Positions 30,468-37,173 of a DNA stretch of 37,173 nt are shown here, piece after piece. The notes under the pieces are model-generated. The model worked only from the letters and a program-made list of their open reading frames with translations. It was not told the origin of the DNA and made no database searches. The number at the start of each line of letters is the position of its first letter. Within the stretch, counting starts at the first letter, position 1. Made by a program: the position numbers and the translations under genes. This stretch comes from JAMLIN01 sp964476625 (GTDB taxonomy: Bacteria; Pseudomonadota; Gammaproteobacteria; Burkholderiales; Burkholderiaceae_E), in NCBI GenBank assembly GCA_964476625.1, contig CAYZBJ010000036.1:1-37173 (forward strand), given 5' to 3'.

Positions 30468-31896
30468 AGAGTTCAGGCAATGGTCGCACCGGGCCGCCGA
30501 CTGGGCCGCGGACTACCGCGCCGGCCTGCGCGGGCAGCCGGTTCGCTCGCCACTGCGCCCGGGCGCGATCGCGGCGCAGATCCCCGCATCGCCGCCCGAG
30601 CAGGCCGAGTCCTTCGAGCGGATCTTCGCGGACTTCGAGAACGTCGTGCCGCCGGGGATGACCCACTGGCAGCATCCCCGCTTCTTCGCCTACTTCCCGT
30701 CGAACGCGGCGCCACCCGCGGTGATCGCCGAGCAGCTGGCGGCGGCGATGTCGGCCCAGGGCATGCTGTGGCAGACCTCGCCCGCGATCACCGAGCTCGA
30801 GCAGCGCATGGTCGACTGGCTGCGCCAGGCGGTCGGCCTGCCGGACGGATTCGACGGTGTCCTGCAGGACACCGCCTCGAGCACCACCCTGTGCGCAGTG
30901 CTGACGATGCGCGAAGTCGCGCTGGCCTGGGGCGGCAACCGCGACGGCCTCGCCGCCCACCCGCAGGTGCGCATCTATACCTCGGCGCATGCCCACAGCT
31001 CGGTCGAGAAGGCCTGCTGGATCGCCGGCATCGGCGCGAGCAACCTGGTGAAGCTGCCGGCTCGCGACGGCGACCCGCGCCTGGGCATCGATCCCCAGGC
31101 CCTCGAGGCCACGATCGCGGCCGATCGCCGCGCCGGCCTGCTGCCGGCCGGCATCGTCGCCTGCGTGGGTGCCACGTCGGTGGGGGCGAGCGATCCGCTG
31201 CATGAGCTCGGGCGTATCGCGCGGCGCGAGGACCTGTACCTGCACGTCGATGCCGCCTGGGCCGGATCGGCCATGATCTGCCCAGAGTTCCGCGATCTCT
31301 GGGACGGCATCGAGGTGGCCGACAGCATCGTCTTCAATCCGCACAAGTGGCTCGGGGTGCCGATGGAATGTTCGGCGCATTTCGTGCGCGATCCCGCCAC
31401 CCTGGTGCAGACGCTCGCGATCCAGCCCGAATACCTCAAGACCCATGGCCGCGACGGCATCGTCAATTTCAGCGAATGGTCGGTGCAGCTCGGGCGACGC
31501 TTTCGCGCCCTCAAGCTCTGGTTCCTGATCCGGGCCTACGGGCTCGACGGATTGCGCCAGCGCATTCGCGACCATGTCCGGTGGGCCGGTGAGCTCGCCG
31601 AGGCGATCACCGCCGAGCCGGACTTCCAACTCGCAAGCCCGCCGGTACTGTCGCTGTTCGGCTTCCGCTACCGGCCGCAGGGCCTGTCCTCGCCAGACGC
31701 GCTCGACGCGTTGAACCAGCAGCTGCTCGATGCGGTCAACGACGACGGCGCCACCTACCTGACCTCGACACGCCTCGATGGACGCCTGGTGATCCGCTTC
31801 CAGATCGGGCCGTTCGACACGACCCGTGAGGACGTCGATGACGCCTGGCGGGCAATCACCCGGATCGCGAGGGCCCTGCCCCCGGCATCCGGATAA
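30457..31896 (+). CDS. PLP-dependent group II (aromatic-L-amino-acid-type) decarboxylase
   Basis: 479 residues, standard length. PLP lysine K297 in VFNPHKWLGVPM, stacking His in YTSAHAHSSVEKACWIAG, Asp in LYLHVDAAWAGSAMICPE, and the family N-terminus THWQHPRFFAYFPSNAAPPAVIAEQLAAA. Family members decarboxylate Trp, Phe, Tyr, dopa or 5-hydroxy-Trp to amines; the precise substrate is not clear from sequence. AGGAG about 8 nt before ATG 30457. Last gene of the protease operon. Confidence 0.87.
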   Translation: METEEFRQWSHRAADWAADYRAGLRGQPVRSPLRPGAIAAQIPASPPEQAESFERIFADFENVVPPGMTHWQHPRFFAYFPSNAAPPAVIAEQLAAAMSAQGMLWQTSPAITELEQRMVDWLRQAVGLPDGFDGVLQDTASSTTLCAVLTMREVALAWGGNRDGLAAHPQVRIYTSAHAHSSVEKACWIAGIGASNLVKLPARDGDPRLGIDPQALEATIAADRRAGLLPAGIVACVGATSVGASDPLHELGRIARREDLYLHVDAAWAGSAMICPEFRDLWDGIEVADSIVFNPHKWLGVPMECSAHFVRDPATLVQTLAIQPEYLKTHGRDGIVNFSEWSVQLGRRFRALKLWFLIRAYGLDGLRQRIRDHVRWAGELAEAITAEPDFQLASPPVLSLFGFRYRPQGLSSPDALDALNQQLLDAVNDDGATYLTSTRLDGRLVIRFQIGPFDTTREDVDDAWRAITRIARALPPASG

Positions 31897-31945
31897 TGGG
31901 TTGGCATCCCTTCTTTCGCCGACGTATCCGACGAGGCCTTTCCCG

Positions 31946-32503
31946 ATGAATCCATACTCACGCCGCTTCCCCGCCCGCCGCCCGACCCTGCGACCGATCA
32001 TCGGCCGCCTGCTCCTGCCGGCACTGGCGGCGGCGGCGATCGCCCTGCCCGGCACCGCTGTCGCGGCCAATGCCGATGCCGGCGCCGATCCGGAAAGCTG
32101 CAGTTTCCAGGAGATGCGCAACTGCCGGAGCTGCGCCGAACTTGCCACCGCGCTCGACGGTGTCCCGCCCAATGACGGGCGCTACGAAGACGGCATCAAG
32201 TGGAGTCCGCTGTTCGGCGCCTTCCTCAAGAACTGCCAGCGACTCGCCCTGCACCTGGTCGAGGAACAGAAGGCCGAGCCGGCACTCGGAGGACGCTTCG
32301 GCTCGATGCTGGTCACCGTCTCGACCCACTGGGACAACCGCAATCCGCGCACCAGCGCCCAATGGGCGCGCATCATCAAGCGGCTCGGCGCCGATGCCGA
32401 TACCGTGTTGCCCGATACCGGCAAGTCCTCGCGCCAGCTCGTCGAACAGGGCATCGTGAAGATCGACTATCCCGAGATCTGGGCGGAAGTCGCGAGCGAC
32501 TGA
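31946..32503 (+). CDS. Secreted protein with four cysteines, unknown function
   Basis: 185 residues from ATG 31946. Signal peptide with an Arg-rich n-region (SRRFPARRPTLRPIIGR) and hydrophobic LLLPALAAAAIAL, cleavage near AVA (40). Mature part has Cys52, Cys60, Cys63 and Cys97 (CSFQEMRNCRSC and FLKNCQRL), plausibly two disulfides, then GSMLVTVSTHWDNRNPRTSAQW and a C-terminal YPEIWAEV. No domain recognised. It follows the decarboxylase by 49 bp on the same strand and may be cotranscribed. Confidence 0.72.
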   Translation: MNPYSRRFPARRPTLRPIIGRLLLPALAAAAIALPGTAVAANADAGADPESCSFQEMRNCRSCAELATALDGVPPNDGRYEDGIKWSPLFGAFLKNCQRLALHLVEEQKAEPALGGRFGSMLVTVSTHWDNRNPRTSAQWARIIKRLGADADTVLPDTGKSSRQLVEQGIVKIDYPEIWAEVASD

Positions 32504-32583
32504 ACCTCGCCCGCCGCCGATGCTGCACCGCACGACAACAAGGGCTTGACGCGCGACGCCTGCCAGACGAAAGTACGCCCCAC

Positions 32584-32594
32584 TTGTCCGACAA
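32584..32594. promoter_or_regulatory. Candidate FadR/FCD-type operator
   Basis: TTGTC-C-GACAA, a perfect inverted repeat with one central base, 50 bp upstream of the GntR gene. FCD-type GntR regulators commonly recognise TNGTC-N-GACNA. It is the only good match in the 141-bp gap and would allow autoregulation of the regulator-importer operon. Confidence 0.6.
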
Positions 32595-32644
32595 TCGGGC
32601 AAAGAACAATGACTGCCTGACACGGCCCGGAGGCGGAGGAGACC

Positions 32645-33436
32645 TTGAGCGATCCAGCCCTCGGCGGGATCTTCCGCCCGCTTCGCCATGCGCCCGCCTA
32701 CCGGGCACTGTCGGCGCAAATCGAACGGATGATCCTGTCGGGGCAGCTCAAGCCCGGTCATGCCTTGCCCACCGAGACTGCACTGGCCGAGCGCTTCGGC
32801 GTCAATCGGTCGACGGTGCGCGAAGCGATCCGCCTGCTCGAACAGGAGGGCCTGGTGTCACGAACCACCGGTCGCAGACTGCAGGTCGCCATGCCCGGCC
32901 TGTTCGACCTCGCGCCTCGCGCGACCCGCGCCCTGCTGCTCCAGCACGTGACCTTCCTGGAACTCTGGGAGGTCGCGATCGTCGTCGAGCCGCTGGCGGC
33001 CCGGCTGGCCGCAGGCACCCGCAGCGACGAGGACCTGGTCGCCCTCGAAGAGAACATCGAGACCACCGCGCATGCGGTCGCGCGCAAGCTGCCGACAGCC
33101 GAACTCGACGTCGCCTTCCATGCGATGGTGGCTCGCGCGAGCGGCAACCGGATGCTGATGCTCGCGCGCGAACCGGTCAGCCTGCTCTATGCGCCGATCC
33201 TCGGCCGGGTCGAAGCCAGCCTGCCGCAGGCGGCCATGCGCAATCTCGAAGCGCATCGCCACATCCGCGATGCGCTCCAGGCCGGCGATGCCGACGAGGC
33301 CGAACGCTGGATGCGCCGGCACCTGGCCGACTTCCGGCGCGGCTTCGAGCTCGCCGGCTTCCGGCTCGACGAGGCCGCGCACTGGCCCGCCGATTCCCTG
33401 CTTGCCATACAACCCACCGAGGAGACCCTGTCATGA
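32645..33436 (+). CDS. GntR-family regulator, FadR/FCD subfamily, of the adjacent importer
   Basis: 263 residues from TTG 32645, with GGAGG ending 5 nt upstream. Winged helix: LPTETALAERFGVNRSTVREAIRLLEQEGLVSRTTGRRLQV. FCD ligand domain retains the metal set: Asp155 and His159 (ELDVAFHAMV), His204/206 (EAHRHIRDAL) and His226 (RRHLADF), so an organic acid chelated by a divalent metal is the likely effector. Its stop overlaps the importer's binding-protein ATG (ATGA), tying the regulator to transporter expression. Confidence 0.85.
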   Translation: MSDPALGGIFRPLRHAPAYRALSAQIERMILSGQLKPGHALPTETALAERFGVNRSTVREAIRLLEQEGLVSRTTGRRLQVAMPGLFDLAPRATRALLLQHVTFLELWEVAIVVEPLAARLAAGTRSDEDLVALEENIETTAHAVARKLPTAELDVAFHAMVARASGNRMLMLAREPVSLLYAPILGRVEASLPQAAMRNLEAHRHIRDALQAGDADEAERWMRRHLADFRRGFELAGFRLDEAAHWPADSLLAIQPTEETLS

Positions 33437-34728
33437 GTATCCGGAAACTGCGCTATCTCGCCGGCGCGTCGGCCGTCGCGGCAGCGCTCGCGACGGCGCC
33501 GCTCGCGCACGCCGAAACGTTCAAGGTCGGCATCGTCAGCTTCCTGTCCGGCCAGGCCGCCGACAGCTTCGGCATCCCGGCCGTCAACGGCGCCAAGTTC
33601 CTGATCGGCGAATTCAATGCCGGCAGCGCCCCCGCGCCCTACGACAAGAAAGGCTTCGGCGGGCTGACCATCGAGCCGATCTACGTCGACGAGGCCGGCG
33701 GCGCCACCAAGCAGGTCCAGGAACTGCGCAACCTCTACGACCGCGAGAAGGTCGACGCGGTGGTCGGCTACGTCAGTTCGGGTGACTGCCTCGCGGTCGC
33801 CCCCGCGGCCGAGGAGATGAAGCGCTTCCTGCTCATATACGACTGCGGCACGCCGCGCGTGTTCGAGGAGCGCAACTACGAGTACGTCTTCCGCACCGCC
33901 TCGCACGCGACGATGGACAACGTGTCGCTCGCCCGCTACCTGAAGAAGCACGACGTCAAGGTCGACACGATCAACTACATCAACCAGGACTACGCCTGGG
34001 GCCACGACTCCCTCAAGGACTTCCAGCTCGCGATGAAGGTCCTGTACCCCGATGCCAAGACGGGCGAGGACCTGCGGCCGAAGTTCGGCGCCGGCCAGTA
34101 CGGCACCGAAATCTCGGCGCTCCTGTCCAAGCCTGCGACGGTGACGCACTCGAGCCTCTGGGGCGGTGATCTCCAGGCCTTCATCCTGCAATCGGCGCCG
34201 CGCGGCCTGATGAAGCGCAGCCAGGTCGTGCTCTCGGCGGCCGACCACGTCCTGCCGGGCCTCGGCAAGCGGATGCCCGACGGCGTCATCCTCGGCGCCC
34301 GCGGCGCCTACGGACTGATGTCGCCGAAATCGGCGCTCAACGACTGGTGGTTCGAGGGCTACGAGAAAGCCAACGGCGTCTACCCGGTCCAGGCGCCGTA
34401 CCGGATGGCCCAGGCCCTCCTTGGCCTGAAGCTCGCGGTCGAGAAGGCGATGGCGGACAATGGCGGCAAGAAGCCGACCCATGAGCAGCTCGCCGCCGCG
34501 CTCAAGGGCTCCGAATGGGAGTCGCCGGCCGGCAAGATCCGCATGGCGCTGGGCAACGGGCACCAGGCGATCCAGGATACCGCGATCGGGCGGACCCAAT
34601 GGAACGCCGAGAAAAACCGGGTCGACCTGGTCGACATCGAGCGCTTCCCCGCCGAGTGCGTGATGCCGCCGGCCGACATGCACTCCGAGCAGTGGCTCGA
34701 AGCCGGCATGCCCGGAGCCAAGTGCTGA
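33433..34728 (+). CDS. Liv-type ABC transporter periplasmic binding protein
   Basis: 431 residues. Signal peptide (MSIRKLRYLAGASAVAAALA, cleavage near AHA), then ETFKVGIVSFLSGQAADSFGIP, Peripla_BP_6 fold. KVDAVVGYVSSGDCLAVAPAAEEMKRFLLIYDCGTPRVF and TINYINQDYAWGHDSLKDFQ line the cleft. Four Cys in the mature part, the last at the very C-terminus (PGAKC). Ligand unknown: urea/amide, branched-chain amino acid and organic-acid binders all share this fold, and the FCD regulator favours an organic acid. GGAG 8 nt before ATG. Confidence 0.88.
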   Translation: MSIRKLRYLAGASAVAAALATAPLAHAETFKVGIVSFLSGQAADSFGIPAVNGAKFLIGEFNAGSAPAPYDKKGFGGLTIEPIYVDEAGGATKQVQELRNLYDREKVDAVVGYVSSGDCLAVAPAAEEMKRFLLIYDCGTPRVFEERNYEYVFRTASHATMDNVSLARYLKKHDVKVDTINYINQDYAWGHDSLKDFQLAMKVLYPDAKTGEDLRPKFGAGQYGTEISALLSKPATVTHSSLWGGDLQAFILQSAPRGLMKRSQVVLSAADHVLPGLGKRMPDGVILGARGAYGLMSPKSALNDWWFEGYEKANGVYPVQAPYRMAQALLGLKLAVEKAMADNGGKKPTHEQLAAALKGSEWESPAGKIRMALGNGHQAIQDTAIGRTQWNAEKNRVDLVDIERFPAECVMPPADMHSEQWLEAGMPGAKC

Positions 34729-34741
34729 GGCCCGCTCTCCC

Positions 34742-34789
34742 GGCCCGCTGATCCGGGCCCCCTGGCCGGCGGCGCTCACGCGCCGCCGG
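34742..34789 (+). promoter_or_regulatory. Two tandem hairpins between the binding-protein gene and livH
   Basis: First hairpin GGCCCG (34742-34747) / CGGGCC (34754-34759); second, a perfect 10-bp stem CCGGCGGCGC (34766-34775) / GCGCCGCCGG (34780-34789) with a TCAC loop. No T-run of terminator length follows (CCTGCCTTTG). Such intercistronic hairpins often protect the upstream mRNA so that the binding protein is made in excess over the permease. Confidence 0.6.
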
Positions 34790-34835
34790 TCCTGCCTTTG
34801 CCGCTCCAACCGGTACCCTGTCCACGGAAGTCCCG

Positions 34836-35729
34836 ATGCTTGCCCTGACCATCCTCATCGACGGCATCACCTACGCGGCATGGCTGTTCATCGTCGCGGT
34901 CGGCCTCACGCTGGTGTTCGGCGTGCTGCGGATCCTGAACATCGCCCATGGCAGCTTCTACGCGCTCGGCGCCTATGCGGCGGCGAGCTTCGTCGGCTGG
35001 CTGGTCGACGCGCAGATGCCCGACTGGACGACGGTCGCGATCCTGCCGGTCGCCGCGCTGGCGATCGCCACCCTCGTTGCCCCCCTCACCGAACGGCTGC
35101 TGCTGCGCCCGTTCTATGGCCGCGACGAGGTCCTGCTGGTGCTGGTGACGTACGCGCTGTTCCTCATCCTCGAGGACGTCACCAAGCTGGTCTGGGGGAC
35201 CACCCCGTACTACGTCTTCGAGCCGTACTCGCTGTTCGGCAACATCGACATCGGTAGCCTGACCTACATCGGCTACGACTTCGCGCTGGTGCTGGTGGCG
35301 GTGCTGTGCGGCGTCGGCGTGTGGTGGGGGCTCAACCGCACCCGTATCGGCAAGGTCGTGCTCGCCGTCATCCACAACGCCGAGATCGCCGGCAGCATGG
35401 GAGTCAACATCTCCCGCATCTATACCGGGGCGTTCCTGTTCGGCATCTTCCTCGCCGCCCTGGGCGGGGCGCTGACCGCGCCGATGGTGTCGGTGCAGCC
35501 GGGCCTCTCGGTGGGGGTGATCATCATCTCCTTCGCGGTGGTGATCATCGGCGGCCTCGGCAGCATCGAAGGGGCGGCGATCGGTGCGCTGATCGTCGGG
35601 ATCGCCCGCGCCCTGGCCGTCCATACCTGGCCGGCGGCCGAACTGTTCAGCATCTACATCGCGATGGCGGTGGTCCTGATGTTCCGCCCGGAAGGGCTCT
35701 TCCAGCGCATCCAGACGCGCAAGATCTGA
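34836..35729 (+). CDS. livH: ABC transporter permease, LivH type
   Basis: 297 residues, about eight membrane segments. LTILIDGITYAAWLFIVAVGLTLVFGVLRILNIAHGSFYALGAYAA is the LivH N-terminal signature, and NAEIAGSMGVNISRIYTGAFLFGIFLAALGGAL and VVIIGGLGSIEGAAIGALIVGIARAL the C-terminal ones. It belongs to the regulator-coupled operon. The substrate would be that of the 33433 binding protein. Confidence 0.9.
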   Translation: MLALTILIDGITYAAWLFIVAVGLTLVFGVLRILNIAHGSFYALGAYAAASFVGWLVDAQMPDWTTVAILPVAALAIATLVAPLTERLLLRPFYGRDEVLLVLVTYALFLILEDVTKLVWGTTPYYVFEPYSLFGNIDIGSLTYIGYDFALVLVAVLCGVGVWWGLNRTRIGKVVLAVIHNAEIAGSMGVNISRIYTGAFLFGIFLAALGGALTAPMVSVQPGLSVGVIIISFAVVIIGGLGSIEGAAIGALIVGIARALAVHTWPAAELFSIYIAMAVVLMFRPEGLFQRIQTRKI

Positions 35730-35739
35730 GGATTTGCCC

Positions 35740-36681
35740 GTGAAGCGACAACTGAGCGCGGGAGTCGTCGCGATCATCGCCCTGATGGGATGCGCCTTCA
35801 TCCTCCCCAAGTGGCTGCTGTTCGTGGGGACGATGGCGGCCTCGCACGGCGTGGTGACGCTGGGCATCGTGCTGATGATGCGCGGCGGCGTGGTGTCCTT
35901 CGGCCAGGGCCTCGTGTTCGCGGCCGGTGGCTATGCCGCGGCGCTCGCCGGCATGTACTGGGGACTGAGCGACGCCTTGCTGCTGGTCGCCATCGGCGGC
36001 ATCGGCGCGGTCCTGATCGCCGCGCCCTTCGCCCCGCTGCTGTCGCGCTACCGCGGCATCTTCTTCGCGATGCTGACCCTCGCCCTGTCGATGGTCCTCT
36101 ACGGCGTGCTGGTCAAGACCACCGCGCTGGGCGGCTCGGACGGCTTCAACCTGTCACGGCCGACCTTCTTCGGCATCCAGGTCGGGGCCGAGCAGGGCAA
36201 CTTCGCGATGTACCTGCTCGCGGTCGCCGTCACCGGCCTGATCGCGCTGGCGGCGCGGGTCTACTTCGACTCGACCCGCGGCCTGGTCGCGCTGGCGGTG
36301 CGCGAGAACGAACTGCGGGTCGAATACCTCGGCGCCTCGGTGCGCAGCCTGCTGGCCACCGACTACATCATGGCCGCCTTCCTCGGTGGCGTCGGCGGCG
36401 CGCTGACGGTGCTCGCGCTCGGCCATGTCGAGCCGAACTTCAGCTACTGGACGAGTTCGGGCGAGTTCGTCTTCCTCGCCATCCTCGCCGGCCACCACAG
36501 CGTCGCGGCGGTGTTCATCGCCTCGCTGCTGCTCGAACTGGTGCGATCCTTCTCCGCCCTCTACTTCCCGAACACCTGGCAGCTTGCGCTGGGCCTGTTC
36601 CTGCTCATCGTGATCCGTTTCCTGCCCAACGGCATCGGTTCACTCTGGTCGCAGCGGCGCGCGCCGGGAGCCTCCTCATGA
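35740..36681 (+). CDS. livM: ABC transporter permease, LivM type
   Basis: 313 residues from GTG 35740, chosen over TTG 35734 because AGG sits 8 nt upstream rather than 2. SFGQGLVFAAGGYAAALAGMYWG is the LivM signature; ALAVRENELRVEYLGASVRSLLATDYIMAAFLGGVGGAL the coupling loop region. About nine membrane helices. Overlaps the following livG in ATGA. Confidence 0.88.
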   Translation: MKRQLSAGVVAIIALMGCAFILPKWLLFVGTMAASHGVVTLGIVLMMRGGVVSFGQGLVFAAGGYAAALAGMYWGLSDALLLVAIGGIGAVLIAAPFAPLLSRYRGIFFAMLTLALSMVLYGVLVKTTALGGSDGFNLSRPTFFGIQVGAEQGNFAMYLLAVAVTGLIALAARVYFDSTRGLVALAVRENELRVEYLGASVRSLLATDYIMAAFLGGVGGALTVLALGHVEPNFSYWTSSGEFVFLAILAGHHSVAAVFIASLLLELVRSFSALYFPNTWQLALGLFLLIVIRFLPNGIGSLWSQRRAPGASS

Positions 36682-37173
36682 CCGCGATCCTCGAAGCACA
36701 TGGCTTGATGAAGACCTTCGGCGCGGTCACCGCGGCCGCCGACGTCTCGATCTCGGTGCCCCAGGGCCAGCGGGTCAGCCTGATCGGCAGCAACGGCGCC
36801 GGCAAGACCACCTTCGTCAACATGGTGACCGGCTACCTGAAACCCGATGCCGGCCGGATCATGCTCGACGGGCGCGACATCACCCGCCTGTCGCCGCGCC
36901 AGATCACCGGCCTCGGGGTCGCCCGCTCGTTCCAGATCCCGCAGCTGGCGGCCGAACTCTCGGTGCTCGACAACATGCTGGTGGCCGCCGCCTGCAACGA
37001 CGGCGCGCCGTCGTTCCTGCGCCCGGCCCATACGCCCGAGAAGATCGACCGCGCGCTCGCCATCCTCGAGCGCTTCGAGCTCGCCGGCCATGCCCGCCGC
37101 CCGGTGCGCGAACTGCCCGGCGGTGTGCGCAAGCTGCTCGACATCGCGATGGCCCTGGTGGGCTCGCCGCGGC
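36678..37173 (+). CDS. livG: ABC transporter ATP-binding protein, LivG type (3' end outside window)
   Basis: About 165 codons visible, running off the right edge. Walker A GSNGAGKTT (37-45), Q-loop VARSFQIPQLAAELSVLDNML, and the signature region ELPGGVRKLLDIAMALVG. Walker B would lie just beyond the edge. Start ATG 36678 overlaps the livM stop. A LivF-type ATPase is expected further right. Confidence 0.9.
   Translation, partial: MTAILEAHGLMKTFGAVTAAADVSISVPQGQRVSLIGSNGAGKTTFVNMVTGYLKPDAGRIMLDGRDITRLSPRQITGLGVARSFQIPQLAAELSVLDNMLVAAACNDGAPSFLRPAHTPEKIDRALAILERFELAGHARRPVRELPGGVRKLLDIAMALVGSPR

Noticed and set aside
1..37173. CRISPR arrays, insertion sequences, integrases, prophage or toxin-antitoxin genes
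   Set aside because: No direct-repeat/spacer pattern, transposase, integrase or phage-like protein seen in any frame examined.

Overview
This GC-rich window (most codons end in G or C) looks like the chromosome of a metabolically versatile Gram-negative proteobacterium. The gene content fits a betaproteobacterium best: a glycerol ABC system with GlpR/GlpD, an alicyclic-acid (bad/ali) module, AapJQMP, NnrU, an MltB-type transglycosylase and a Spy/CpxP protein. An alphaproteobacterium is not excluded. The taxon is an inference. I saw no tRNA, rRNA, CRISPR, transposase or integrase, so this reads as ordinary chromosome dominated by uptake of small carbon sources.

Layout. (1) 1-3286, glycerol block: glpV (partial, minus), with glpR and glpD on the plus strand. 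The glpR-glpD gap holds a striking helically phased TTCG array. (2) 3283-6767, alicyclic acid degradation: badH, badI and an AliB-like acyl-CoA dehydrogenase as a minus-strand operon, with divergent badR (MarR family). (3) 6810-13676, a minus-strand operon livG / AMP-dependent acyl-CoA ligase / livH / livM / livF / periplasmic binding protein, which imports and probably activates a carboxylic acid. The adjacent bad genes make an alicyclic or aromatic acid the leading candidate. (4) 14009-17732: a YihG-like acyltransferase, a cupin with a strongly initiated upstream mini-ORF, a GntR/FCD regulator and an MltB-type lytic transglycosylase. (5) 17850-21485: an SMP-30 lactonase-like protein, a histidine-rich Spy/CpxP protein behind a CpxR-like box, a short-chain dehydrogenase, an NnrU protein and a small secreted protein. 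(6) 21815-25905, aapJQMP, the general L-amino-acid ABC transporter, with a 15-bp palindrome upstream. (7) 26152-31896, a tightly packed plus-strand operon: Lon-like AAA protease, universal-stress-type protein, PHB-depolymerase-family esterase and PLP-dependent group II decarboxylase, followed by a small secreted cysteine protein. (8) 32645-37173, a FadR-type GntR regulator translationally coupled to a second Liv-type ABC importer (binding protein, LivH, LivM, partial LivG), with a candidate FadR-family operator upstream.

Logic. Four different import systems (glycerol, organic/alicyclic acid, general amino acid, unknown Liv substrate) each sit beside a dedicated regulator or a recognisable operator-like palindrome, and two sit beside their catabolic enzymes. 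The parts least like textbook systems are the Lon-like/USP/esterase/decarboxylase operon, the phased TTCG array, the mini-ORF before the cupin, and the alicyclic-acid module, whose only visible acid-CoA ligase lies inside a transporter operon.
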